Shown piece after piece: positions 8,959-18,203 of a DNA stretch of 20,661 nucleotides. A model generated the notes under the pieces. It saw nothing but the letters and a program-made list of their open reading frames with translations, did no database searches and had not been told where the DNA came from. Positions within the stretch are counted from its first letter, which is position 1, and each line of letters opens with the position of its first letter. The DNA is from Sphacelaria rigidula. Its lineage: Eukaryota > Phaeophyceae > Sphacelariales. The stretch is from contig CAXNAA020000504.1 of the NCBI GenBank assembly GCA_964200075.2, forward strand, positions 1 through 20,661. The letters are read 5' to 3'. Made by a program: the position numbers and the translations under genes.

Positions 8959-9177
8959 CTTGTATAATCGAAATTGCTAACCCAACGACAATCTGACCAA
9001 GAGCGGACCTCGACCAGTGCTGACTTGCGGAGTGAGCGGATTAGTCTAGCCCCCACATTCCCCACCAAGAGCATGGATATCGCCTTCTCAAGGCGTTGCA
9101 CGTGAGTGTCGACGGCGGAACGATGCACGTCCTGTCCGTGCACCACAGCACGTGTCGCTCCTGACGGAGTTTCTCAC

Positions 9178-9282
9178 CCTTCTCGCAGCATTCGCGCTTG
9201 TCGCACTTGCCGCGGCACTCCTTGTTACCGACGTTCAGGAAGCCGCTGGGGCACGTGTAGTCGTCCTTGCAAGTCTTCACCT
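9178..9282 (-). CDS. R2: six-Cys module, Y subtype
   Basis: 105-bp phase 1-1 exon. Acceptor ATCGCAG|AG; donor AAGG|GTGAGA is the least canonical of the set at its sixth base. The module begins EVKTCKDDYTCPSGFLNVGN and ends KCDKRECCEK, with Tyr9, Lys29 and Asn20 where most modules have Asp20. R4 shares Asn20 and the ECRGKC segment, so R2 and R4 are closest relatives among Y modules. An acceptor-proximal block containing ATGACGACG just upstream recurs before R4. Downstream lies the 1150-bp interval to R3 that holds the assembly gap. Confidence 0.9.
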
Positions 9283-9739
9283 CTGCGATGTACACGGCAG
9301 CCAATGGGTGGGCGTCGTCATCGCGTTCCAGCGACGCTGATGCACTCTGTTACTGAAGAGTGGTGGGCCGCTCCAAAGAACAGTGAGTATGAATCGCCAG
9401 TACTGGCATCAGTGATGTACTCTCTAGTTCGTTGTTTTCGTCGTACTTCCAACCCTTCCTCTTCCTGGGGACGGGCCCGTGGTCTCACCGGGTACAGGGC
9501 TTAATTTCGGTATCGTAGGTTGGTTGAACATCCCCGCACGCTGCCCAGTCTCGTCAGATAGACTTCACAGTACAATCTCGTCACACCAGCAATATATGCG
9601 TTATTCCTACTGGGCAGCTCCATGCCCGCGTTCACTACCGTATGCGATATCCCAGCCCCCATCCGTCATATCCAAACCGAATGCTGTGGACCGCAGCTAA
9701 CCGCAGGTGGGTACAACGTTGCTTCCTTTGGAAACTCAC

Positions 9740-9844
9740 CTTTCTCGCAGCATTCGCGCTGGTCGCACTTTCCGCGGCACTCCTTGTCACCGCGGTTGAG
9801 GTAGCCGTCAGGGCACTTGAAGTCGTCCTTACATGTTTCTTTTT
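9740..9844 (-). CDS. R1: six-Cys module, F subtype
   Basis: Internal exon of exactly 105 bp. Acceptor TCACAG|AA completes a Glu codon begun by R0, and donor GAAAG|GTGAGT leaves one base. Module starts EKETCKDDFKCPDGYLNRGD and ends with KCDQRECCEK, giving Phe9, Gln29 and the Tyr15-Leu-Asn-Arg-Gly variant. It belongs to the EKE-starting group (R1, R3, R5) found only in the N-terminal half. The intron upstream (9845-10576, 732 bp) carries a degraded MITE and faint similarity to the intron upstream of R5, for instance around TGGCCATTCAGG at 10028 versus TGGCCGTTCAAA at 6918, consistent with an old exon-pair duplication. Confidence 0.88.
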
Positions 9845-10282
9845 CTGTGACGCACAAGTAACGCCAATAGATCATGCAACGTGTCGCGCATGGGTATGTC
9901 AATCTCAAGCTTGCCTCATTCAGTAGGCCCTGCTTCGAAGCATCGTGGGTGGCCACGGCAAACTGGGTTCGGTACCGGCAGCATACGCGCTTGAGGTGTA
10001 CGCAGTTCGTACGCATGACCCAGTTCTTGGCCATTCAGGACCAATCCAATAGCTCCAACGCTGACCACCACGGGAGTTGCGCTGCCTCCGACACACGAGT
10101 CGATCATCCTCACGACACCCACATGTTCATGATGTGCTGGTTGTTCCGGCTCTCTTTCGATGATTCCTCGCCACCAACGATATAATAATATTGCCATCTA
10201 AGACCAACTGACTCATCGTCGTTGCCGCGTCGTCGTGAAACTAGTGACTAGTGCACTATTTCCGATCCAACTGCGATGGTTT

Positions 10283-10459
10283 TGTACTGCGTGGGAAGAC
10301 CGCGTGCTCAGAGCACCGCATGGTAGTTCATAACACCCCAGGATAGACGCCTGTCATGACCAATCGGGCGGGTCTCTACAGGAACCATGCCTCTGACCCT
10401 AACCCCAACCTTCAACTCCAATGCAGCCCTCCAAGCACGCGGTTCTCCCACATATTACA
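10283..10459 (-). mobile_element. Degraded copy of the telomere-tract MITE (in the R0/R1 intron)
   Basis: The ends read TGTACTGCGTGGGAAGACC and, on the right, GGTTCTCCCACATATTACA, decayed versions of the 19-bp inverted ends of the copies at 13.3-19.7 kb. The interior keeps the subterminal CCGCGTGCTCAGAG block, the CAATCGG block and a short CCCTAACCCCAACC tract in the same order. It lies inside the first visible intron of the six-Cys gene and is the most diverged copy, so it is probably the oldest. Strand is given relative to the TTAGGG orientation. Confidence 0.72.
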
Positions 10460-10576
10460 GTTCTTCTCGAATAACGTTCCGATCCGGTTTTCGCAAGTGG
10501 TGGGCATTCCTCATCGATTTCAACTGTCGACTCATCGTCCACCACCAAGACATGCAACCGTCTGGACGTCGCTTAC

Positions 10577-10682
10577 CCTTGAAGCAGCAGTCGTACTTGT
10601 CGCACTTGCCGCGGCATCTCTTGCGGTCGTCGCCAATTGGCTTCCAGTCGCCGGGGCAAGAGAAATGCTTGCACCTGTCACG
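10577..10682 (-). CDS. R0: N-terminal divergent cap module exon (5' boundary uncertain)
   Basis: Encodes a six-Cys module with Cys at 4, 9, 23, 27, 32 and 33 if it starts at the CAG acceptor before 10682. The spacing is C-x4-C-x13-C-x3-C-x4-CC, with Trp13 in the motif CPGDWKPIGDD and the ending KCDKYDCCFK. It is clearly related to the internal modules but lacks their KDD motif, and shares x4 spacing and Trp with the C-terminal cap R13. The donor AAGG|GTAAGC at 10576 is phase 1, matching the next exon. The upstream edge is less certain. The nearest acceptors after the pyrimidine-rich stretch TTGCTTCTCGCCT are phase 0, unlike all other exons. Alternatively the frame stays open back to an ATG at 10772, which would make this the first exon with a 36-residue leader; that leader is not a convincing signal peptide. 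Confidence 0.72.
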
Positions 10683-10772
10683 CTGCTTTGTGGAGCGAGT
10701 AAACCAGTGTAGGCGAGAAGCAAACGGCACACATGTCGGTGACCAGTAATGCATCACAAGCCCGCAAAACAT

Positions 10773-12991
10773 TGGTCAGCGTTTGTGTCTCTTGCCCTTC
10801 AGTTTTAAATGGGCAGCGACGAAGCTTCTGGTATACATGTCCTCTCGTTTTAGGCCTCACCTTACGTATGCTGCCTCTGCGGTGCCAATCGCACGCGAAC
10901 ATTCGCATTGCCCGAGGAATGCTGCCGAGTGGAATATACGTCGTGAAAGCGTGTACTAACGTGAAATAAATTGCGATGCCTTACCATGTGGCACATCATG
11001 CATACGGTGTGATGGCACTCTCCGCTCTACAGCTCTGCACACCCGGGCCACGGGCATGCGTCGCTACCGCACACTGAGAAGGGCATGACAAGCGACCGGT
11101 CTGAAACCAGATAATCTGGGCAAAGGCACTTTTGTCCTCCTTTTTTTTTCCCCAGTGTGGCTTTGTGGCCATGGGCGCTAGATTTCCAGCTGGTGAAAGA
11201 AACAAGACGTGCTTGCCAACCTGTGTTGAATGAAGCCACACTAGAGCAAAGAGACGTTGACCATACAGGGAGCTCCGTAGATGAGAATTTCGGGCCCTCC
11301 TCACGGGTGATATTTCAACTTTTGCGTGCCAAAATGTTTCCTGTGCTCAGTCAGCCTATTTGATACTGGTACAGTACACCAAACCCGAGTGATTTGGTCT
11401 TCTCCGGTATAATGTCGAGCAGTTTTGGCTTGTCCTGGATATACACCGACCATGAAGTTGTCGATCACTCGATACAAGTCATTACCCCCGTACAGGTATG
11501 TCCCGGTCTGCCATCTTGTGTCACTTGGTCTAATGTTATGAGGAGAGTAAGAGCTACAATGCAAAAGATGACAATGCAGGAAAAGAAATACAAACGCAGG
11601 GGAATAAGGACCACCAGTTGTTCCGAGCTCTTCCGAGTCACGCTGTGTCCCCGATCATATTGGTTCAAGTACACGACAACTCTAGTGCTTGCAGCGCTTT
11701 TCTCGGCATGCGATGCAAGCCACCGTGTGGCACTTTACAACCTCTCGCACACACAAGGGCTGGGGGGCTGTGAAATAAGTTGGCCTAGATCGCCACAGAG
11801 GATCCCAAAAATCCCTCCGACAGCACAAAACATCCTTTATTGAGAACGTCTGGTTCAGCGCAGCCGTTGTACGGTGTAAAACGCGTCCAGGATCTCCTTC
11901 TTACATCCCCTACTTTGGGTGCGTGGCAAGCGCACGCGAGAAACCGTAGTCTAATCACGTGCTCCTCACGTGTTTCACCGACAAACAGCAGCAGTACCCG
12001 AGTGCAACAACAACAAGGGCACAGCATGTATCATTCTTTTAGTACATTATTAATGCCAGGTCGTAATCTTGAGGTGACGCGTCTACTTGTGAATTACCCT
12101 GATTGGCTCGTGAAGGCCTAATATCTTCCGAAAAAAGGTGTCCCAACACACTATCCCGAAATATAGGGCCTGGAGTCAGTCCTGATTCCCCCACATGACT
12201 GTTGTAGTCTAGAGTCAGGTTTTGGGTTCTTGTTCGACACCCCTTCCTGGGGACATATAACATCTCGTGGGTTCCACGCCCCCCTTACCCCTCTACCCCC
12301 CCCCCCCGCCAAAACAAAAAAATCCTCCAACAAATTTCAACTCCTTGAAGGTATAGTAACTCGATTCCAATCGCGCCCCCCCCTCCCCCAGTACCATACT
12401 AAACTCAGGATCGTGACCACCATGAACTGCACCGAATGCAAGTAAGTGGGGAGTGATGCCGCGAAAGCCACTCTCGAACCAGCCCAGTGACGAAAATGCC
12501 GCATGAAGCAGCTGGTTCTTGGCCGCGTGAGGCGCCTCATGTGGGCGACATAGGTAGAGGAGGCTTCTTTCCCATAGTGTTGGTGCGGTGGTTTTTGCCC
12601 CTATTTTTTATCGTGAGGGGGATCCCGTAGCCCCTTCCCCTCGTCGACCATCGGGTCGAAATTTGTGCACTGTAACCTCGGCCAGAAAAAGTGCTGCATC
12701 CTGCTGTTTGAGGGACTTCCCAGCCGCACTACCCTCAGCTTCAGTTATCAGCCTTCACGACATACATTTCATTATCCGGTGTGCCCTTGTGGGCACAGCG
12801 TCATAGATCCGCCAGGGTATCATCGCCGTGTTCCCAGTCATTATCCAGAATCCACCTAGTATCCTGCAGATTCCACATGTTCGCGGTCATTATCCAGATC
12901 ACTACCAAATCAACGTGGCGGCTTCATTTCGTCAGTGCCCACGACATAGTTGCCCTCCCCTGTTGAGCATTGCGTGAGAAACAATCTCAGA
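10773..12991. other. No gene recognised; presumed upstream region of the six-Cys gene
   Basis: No exon, signal-peptide exon or promoter could be supported. A minus-strand frame around 11490-11640 contains about 29 hydrophobic residues but has no ATG and no convincing donor joined to R0. Low-complexity C-runs lie near 12295-12310 and 12375-12385. No six-Cys module copy was found here. Confidence 0.4.
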
Positions 12992-13063
12992 TCGCTTCCA
13001 GGTTTGAATCCACGACCCCACCGTCAGAGGGTTTCGAGATTACCGACTAAGCCATCGGGGCGA
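12992..13063 (-). other. tRNA-like sequence (degenerate tRNA or SINE head)
   Basis: 72 bases, the normal tRNA length. The minus strand starts TCGCCCCGATGGCTTAGTCGG, truncated here at its A-box-like part TGGCTTAGTCGG, and ends GATTCAAACCTGGAAGCGA with a B-box-like TTCAAACC. The outermost four acceptor-stem pairs (TCGC/GCGA) form, but the inner acceptor stem and T stem have mismatches. A CCC/GGG stem surrounds the anticodon-loop position, where GAC could be read. The mismatches argue against a working tRNA. Confidence 0.4.
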
Positions 13064-13342
13064 CCGACAGTGACCCACGTGTAGATCTCGCCTCCCCAAA
13101 CCAGTCACTGTCCCGGGGGGCGCTATCGCAGCATTAGTCTGGTTCACCATCATCAATAGAGTGATCTCATCGTTAGCGTCACTCACCACATGGACATTTG
13201 ATGCAGTAAAACCAACGCTGGGTGTTGTTGTCCACAACGCCCAAGGAAACGACTTATATTATGGTGCCAAACTGAACCAATGTGATTCGGCTTTTCGACC
13301 CCCAGGGTGGCTCATCTGTTTAATCGTCCAACATGGTCGTTG

Positions 13343-13537
13343 TGTAATGCGTGAGAGGACGGCATCGGAATTTGAACACCTCTATAGCTAAGGTTAGGGT
13401 TAGGGTTAGTGTTGGGGTTTGGGTCAGGGGTGTGGTACCTGCAAGGACTGACCCGATTTGTTTTGGAAAACGTCGATCCTGAGGTATTTCGAACTACGGC
13501 GCGGTCCTCTGAGCACGCGGTCCTCTCACGCATTACA
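13343..13537 (+). mobile_element. Telomere-tract MITE, copy 1
   Basis: Ends TGTAATGCGTGAGAGGAC and, reversed, the same sequence on the right (GTCCTCTCACGCATTACA). It is flanked by GTTG on both sides (13339-13342 and 13538-13541). The interior has TTAGGG units degrading to TTAGTG and TTGGGG at 13393-13420, then a core block GGTACCTGCAAGGACTG and an AAAACGTCGATCCTGAGG block. The left arm is shortened compared with other copies, lacking the second GAGGACCGC. Confidence 0.85.
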
Positions 13538-15000
13538 GTTGGCCACCACCGCACCCTTTCAGCTCGGCGTATATGCGTATATACTGTACAAAAACAACAA
13601 AACAACCATCCGATCCCCTCTGTGCTACACGTGCAACATCGGCATGTCAATGTACGGCAGTGCGCGAGATTTATACTATACATCACCTTGCGGCCACGGG
13701 AGGTGAGGTCGCGATGTGTGTCTGCTGGGTCAAAATCCTCCTGATTAGCAATTCCGTGCTCCCCGCCTGCCGGCACGAGGCCGCAGCGAACACGAGTAAT
13801 AAAGGCAGACGTTGGGGTTAGGTCAGCGCATGACGCCACCAATGTGATACACGGCGGAGACGAGACACTTTTTCACCATGTCGGTGTACCGTCTTAGCAG
13901 CCAGCCTAGAAGCTTGAAACCTCCTACCGAACAGTTCTCGACAAGCGCAGCGACATATCACGAAGTTTACCTACTCTTGTCATCGGGGGATCGCCATGCT
14001 TGTGCTCCGATAGCTTCCCTGTACTCGAGGGTGTTCACACAAAGCATAATGTCGTGACTGCCCACATCGGAGTGAAGAGAACGTGGGTTGAATTCCCACC
14101 AGATGCATTTCTTCCCTTTCGACATAGAGTATTTCCATCGTCGAACGCGGGAGGATGTAAAGAAACATGAATTCAGCCCTGGAGACCACGGATTCGTCGT
14201 AAGGAAAGGGAGGGGTACATATTGTGTGACGAAAAGAATCGTGTGCCGATGACATATCAGACACGGGATTCTACAAATCGGGGATGGATCTTTTATTTGG
14301 GGATGAAGACCCGGGGGATCGAAGTCTTCGTACCATACTAAATCTTCCAAGTACGCTTCCATTCCTCCCCTAGCTTGTAGCTTCTGACAACCACTACACG
14401 CCATACAAGTTTGGATCCCGATAAACCGAAATGTCGGGGTCTCAGGTGAACAACCAATTTTGGCGTCCGATCGGACACCTAAAATCGCTCAAATTTGGGG
14501 GGTATGCGCGGCCCTCTAGGGGCAAAGAAAAAAGCCTCTGGAGATGTTCAATCCCTCTGGAGGAAAGCCAAAAATCTTCTCTGGAGGGTCGCGCACTCCT
14601 CCGGAGGCGTTTAATTCCCCTCTGGAGACTCGAAAATTTTACCCACCTGGAGGAATTTTAGAGGTGGCCAAATGGACGCGTGTGCGATGATTGGTTGCTG
14701 TGATACCACCCCCTTGCTCCCCCCGAAAAGTGCCAACAGAAATCGCTTCTTGCAAAAGTGATATCGTGACATCTCAGATGGGAACGTGAAACATCCCGTT
14801 GACAGCGGGATGACGGAGGTCGTGACAGACAAGTCAACACAATCGAACGTGAACCTGAGGATCGTATTGCCCTCCTGAACCGAAACACACCGCTCATTTC
14901 ACTGCTGCTCATCAGCCGGGCATGCTGTGCTCGACCCTGCTCAAATCGGTTCAGAATTCAGGGAGAACTCCGACTTGCGTGAGACGCGCGCATTGCACAC
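13538..15000. other. No gene recognised
   Basis: Open frames here, such as 13967-14404 minus, show no domain. A stretch GTGGGTTGAATTCCCAC at 14089-14105 resembles a tRNA-type B box with one base missing and may be SINE remnant; no matching A box was found. The palindrome array at 14513-14653 is listed separately. Confidence 0.4.
14513..14653. repeat. Array of seven CTCTGGAG-type palindromes about 20 bp apart
   Basis: Palindromic boxes occur at about 14513 (CCTCTAGG), 14536, 14555 and 14579 (CTCTGGAG), 14599 (CTCCGGAG), 14620 (CTCTGGAG) and 14646 (CCTGGAGG). Spacing is 19-26 bases with A/T-rich or pyrimidine spacers that differ from each other. Function unknown. Confidence 0.6.
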
Positions 15001-15217
15001 TGTAATGCGTGAGAGGACCGCGTGCTCAGAGGACCGCGCCGTAGTTCGAAACACCTCAGGATCGACGTTTTTCAAAACCAATCGGTCCAGTCCCTGCAGG
15101 TACCACTCCCCCAACTATAACCCCAACACTAACACTAACACTAACCCCAACCCTAACCATGGGAATGTTCAAATTCCGATGCGGTCCTCTAAGCACGCAC
15201 TCCTCCCACCCATTACA
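15001..15217 (-). mobile_element. Telomere-tract MITE, copy 2
   Basis: Left end TGTAATGCGTGAGAGGACC, right end CTCCCACCCATTACA (two changes). The second subterminal repeat GAGGACCGCGCC is present. The tract runs CTAACACTAACACTAACC then CCCTAACC at about 15115-15158, a mix of TTAGTG, TTGGGG and TTAGGG units. Flanks ACAC and GCAC match at three of four bases. Confidence 0.85.
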
Positions 15218-16277
15218 GCACGCTCAGAAACAGTCAGCAACAGCACGTTTGCGGTTGCTATTTGACACGCACGCGGCCGTCTTTCATCCAATACTGGACG
15301 GATTTCCGTCAAACAAGGGCTGTCGTGTATAGATGGTGAGCTAGCGCTTGAGCTAACAACGCGTGTGAGTGCTGGGTGTTTATGCGTCGGTTTTCGTGGC
15401 TCGATGTTTTGGCGCTGTGTCACCTCGTTGCGTCTAGTCCGCAGCGGTACACAGAGATGTTGGACTAACGGCCACTCTCAGAACCGCCGCATTCTTTACT
15501 TGTGTGCAGATCTGGGCTTCGATCTGGACAAAACTGCTTGTCGATACCACGAAGCACTGGTCGTTGGGGGGCAAACACTTCTCCAGAAGTGATTTTACGA
15601 AAAGTGATGGGAGTCACATCCGATAAGACCCCGCCTGATGCGTGCACAGCACTCATGCTCTCGACCATCCGAGAAAAAAATAGTGCGGACGGGTCAAAAA
15701 CGCGCGGATTCGATCCGACCGCACGTTTTCGACACGAAAACAATGTGGTAAGTCACGGCCGGAATGAAGCGCGAAGAACACAGTATTGGGGGTTGGCGTA
15801 GAAAAAAGGCTTCGCTCATCCTGGGGAAAGGACTGGGCTACGTGATGTTTCTCTGCTGTCCCACAATTTCTCCACAAAATTCGAAATATGACGCCGCCAG
15901 TGACCTGTAGACGGAGGCGACAGGGCCTTGGCCAGTAGTAGTAGGTATCACCACCTGGTAGAGTGGTTCTCAGTGCTGTTACTTTGTGTCCGGAGAGCGA
16001 AAACCACATCTTCAGTGAAGCTTGCCGTCCCGGTAAGGGCACCCAGCGTGAGTTGGACGCGTTTCCGCCAAAAGCAGCGCCGGGTTTGCCGACGCCACAC
16101 TTTGCCTGGCAATCTCTCTGCCCCAGCCCTCGCTCGAGAGTTCTCGGTATGTCTTGGGCTGCGATGAGATTATACCAAGTGATACCATCACCTCGCCTTG
16201 GCCGGTCCCGCTTGTAGCAAGTATTCATGCATTCAAATATGAGTTTCGATTTTGAACCCCAGGTATACAGTGTGGTC
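15218..16277. other. No gene recognised
   Basis: The longest frame (15653-16228, minus, 191 codons) has no recognisable domain and no codon bias like the six-Cys exons. GGATTCGATCCG at about 15709-15720 resembles a B box, without a convincing A box nearby. Confidence 0.4.
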
Positions 16278-16492
16278 TGTAATGCGTGAGAGGACCGCGT
16301 GCTTCCAGGACCGCATGATAGTTCGGAACACCTTGGGGCCGACGTTTTTCAGAAACAATCGGGCCGGTCCCTGCAGGGACCACGCCCCTCACCCGAACCC
16401 CAACACCAACCCTAACCCTAACTAACCTCATCCATAGGGGTGTGCAAAATACGATGCAGTCCTCCAAGCAAGCGGTCTACTCACGCATTACA
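16278..16492 (-). mobile_element. Telomere-tract MITE, copy 3
   Basis: Ends TGTAATGCGTGAGAGGACC and CTACTCACGCATTACA. Interior CCCAACACCAACCCTAACCC at 16399-16418. The core keeps CCCTGCAGGGACCACGCCCC and the GACGTTTTTCAGAAACAATC block. No clear target duplication is visible. Confidence 0.83.
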
Positions 16493-16790
16493 CGATCGAC
16501 CCCATCGAACCCGGACTCGAAATTCAAGACTGTGGAGTTCGTTGGGCGGGGCACATGTCCCATTTCTCTCAGGATGACACCATTTGAAGTTTCAGGCAGT
16601 CGTGCTACAAGACGAGGGGGATCAAAGCTTCAGGGGACGGACGTTGGGCAGAAGTCGGACACGAACGTCACATTGATACTCGTGGCACCGGCTCCACGCG
16701 GTAACGCGACGTCAATTCCGAGATGGGCCTACCAGCGCGCTACTCGTTCTCGCGAAAGCTCGAGGCATTTATATGTACACCGGGGCATGG

Positions 16791-16996
16791 TGTAGTGCGT
16801 GAGAGGACCGCGTGCGTAGAGGACCGCGCCGTAGTTCAAAATACCTCAGGATCGACGTTTTACGAAACCAATCGGGGTCAGTCCCTGCAGGTACCACGCC
16901 CCTGACCGTAACCCCGACACTAGCCCTAACCCCAACCATAGGGGTGCTCGAATTCCGATGCGGTCCTCTAAGCACGCTGTCCTCTCACGCATTACA
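16791..16996 (-). mobile_element. Telomere-tract MITE, copy 4, flanked by CATGG
   Basis: Left end TGTAGTGCGTGAGAGGACC, right end CCTCTCACGCATTACA. CATGG stands immediately outside both ends (16786-16790 and 16997-17001). Interior tract CCCTAACCCCAACC at 16924-16938 and core GGTACCACGCCCCTGACC. It lies 97 bases from copy 5, which has the opposite orientation. Confidence 0.87.
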
Positions 16997-17093
16997 CATG
17001 GTATATGTACCTGCCACATGAATCCGCAGTAGCAACACAGGAGCAACCCCACATATAAATGATGTAGTCAGCTCGCAGTATCGAGGATATCGT

Positions 17094-17286
17094 TGTAATG
17101 CGTAAGAGGACCGCGTGCTTAGAGGACCGCATTCGAATTTGAACATCCGTATGGTCAGGGTTGGGGTTAGGGTTAGGGGCGTGGTACCTGCAGGGACTGG
17201 TCCGATTGGTTTTAGAAAACGTCGATCCTGAGGTGTTTTGAACTACGGCGCGGCCCTATAAGCACGCGGTCCTCTCACGCATTACA
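17094..17286 (+). mobile_element. Telomere-tract MITE, copy 5
   Basis: Ends TGTAATGCGTAAGAGGACC and CCTCTCACGCATTACA. Both subterminal GCGTGCTTAGAGGACCGC arms are intact, giving a foldback of about 37 bp per side. Interior GGTTGGGGTTAGGGTTAGG at 17159-17177. Core GGTACCTGCAGGGACTGG. No target duplication found. Confidence 0.86.
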
Positions 17287-18012
17287 CCACCATCAGTCCA
17301 GAAAGGACAGTTCAATTCAAATAGTGGGCACCTGAAACGAGCGTAGGAGGTCGATCGTCCAAAACACCGCCGTGGGTGACCCAGAGAAGTGTGCGGTGCT
17401 CAAGTCGCATTATCCGCGGGATACAAACAGCACGCTATAGCAATGAGCTGCCGAATATGTGTGTCCTTCCATAACGACGCACTTCAACTGTTCAAATATA
17501 ATCTGGGGGCTAGCCTGCCCAACTTGGTACGAGTACAAGAGGTTCAATCATCCACCCAAGTCGCCACGCGACGCCCGTTGAAGTGATACTCGAAATCTCA
17601 GTCATCAGCTGCTCACTCAATACCAGCAAGCAGGTGCAGTGAAAGCCTGCGCGTCGTCAGCAACACACGATTGTATACTCGTTCGGATAATTTCAACACA
17701 CTCATCCGCTATGGAATACTATATACCATTACATCACCAGCGCTCGGAACAAATCCCACCGCACTGTGTGCACTGACCTTCAGGTTCAACAACAGCGGTG
17801 GATCCACATGCCATACCCAGCAACAGCAAAAAAAAGGCTGTTTTCTCGCCTCGGATCTTCATGGTAGCCCTTGCTCTCGAGAAGTGAAGCTGCTAGGAGG
17901 TCGAAGGTGGTGTGAAATTGCTGTTGCACAGTACACCGGAACGGGAGTAGTCTTGGTGAATGAGAGAGGAAGGGGTTGGGGTGTGGGATGCGGGGATGGG
18001 GGGGAGGGGGCG

Positions 18013-18013
<1 letters not shown>
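17287..18013. other. No gene recognised
   Basis: Only short frames without domains or exon-like codon bias. The right part grades into G-rich low-complexity sequence. Confidence 0.4.
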
Positions 18014-18047
<34 letters not shown>

Positions 18048-18132
18048 GAGGGAATAAAAAAATGGGATATATTCCCCGGGGGCGGGGGGGGGGAACGGTT
18101 TTTGTTTTTTTTGTTTTTTTTNNNNNNNGAGT

Positions 18133-18202
<70 letters not shown>
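18014..18202. repeat. Poly-G runs around a 7-base gap
   Basis: A 33-base G run (18014-18046), an A/T/G-rich interval, seven N (18122-18128), then a 70-base G run (18133-18202). Runs of this length next to a gap are typical of low-quality read ends or a collapsed G-rich locus, so the true length and sequence are unknown. Confidence 0.8.

Positions 18203-18203
<1 letters not shown>

Larger units (their letters stand above)
1232..10682 (-). other. Multi-exon gene locus: tandem six-cysteine module protein, family unrecognised
   Basis: Fourteen exons on the minus strand, described one by one below as R0 (right, N-terminal side) to R13 (left, C-terminal side), read as one gene. All visible junctions are GT-AG and in matching phase 1, so the exons join in frame from R0 to R13 and give about 536 residues: 35 (R0), 12 x 35 (R1-R12) and 81 (R13). 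Introns run from 250 bp (R4/R5) to 1150 bp (R2/R3, containing the N gap). There is no linker between modules; each junction creates one Glu. Six Cys per module, no free-standing hydrophobic segment and many Lys/Asp/Glu suggest a disulfide-rich extracellular or secretory-pathway protein, but this is inference because no signal peptide was located. The spacing does not match the EGF, WAP, granulin, WSC or knottin patterns known to me. Transcription start, 5' exon and polyadenylation site are not identified. Confidence 0.8.

Noticed and set aside
7810-9146. Long open frames crossing 8038-8958
   Set aside because: They are open only because the N run contains no stop codons.
1823-9844. CRISPR array or simple satellite
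   Set aside because: Repeats are 105 bp, diverged and separated by 250-1150 bp, and each is a coding exon with splice sites.
1232-10682. Assignment of the modules to knottin, EGF, WAP or venom-type cysteine families
   Set aside because: The order and spacing of six Cys with a terminal CC pair do not fit those families' patterns, and having six cysteines alone is not evidence.
15653-16228. 191-codon minus-strand frame
   Set aside because: Composition looks random, no recognisable motif, and it overlaps a repeat-like stretch.
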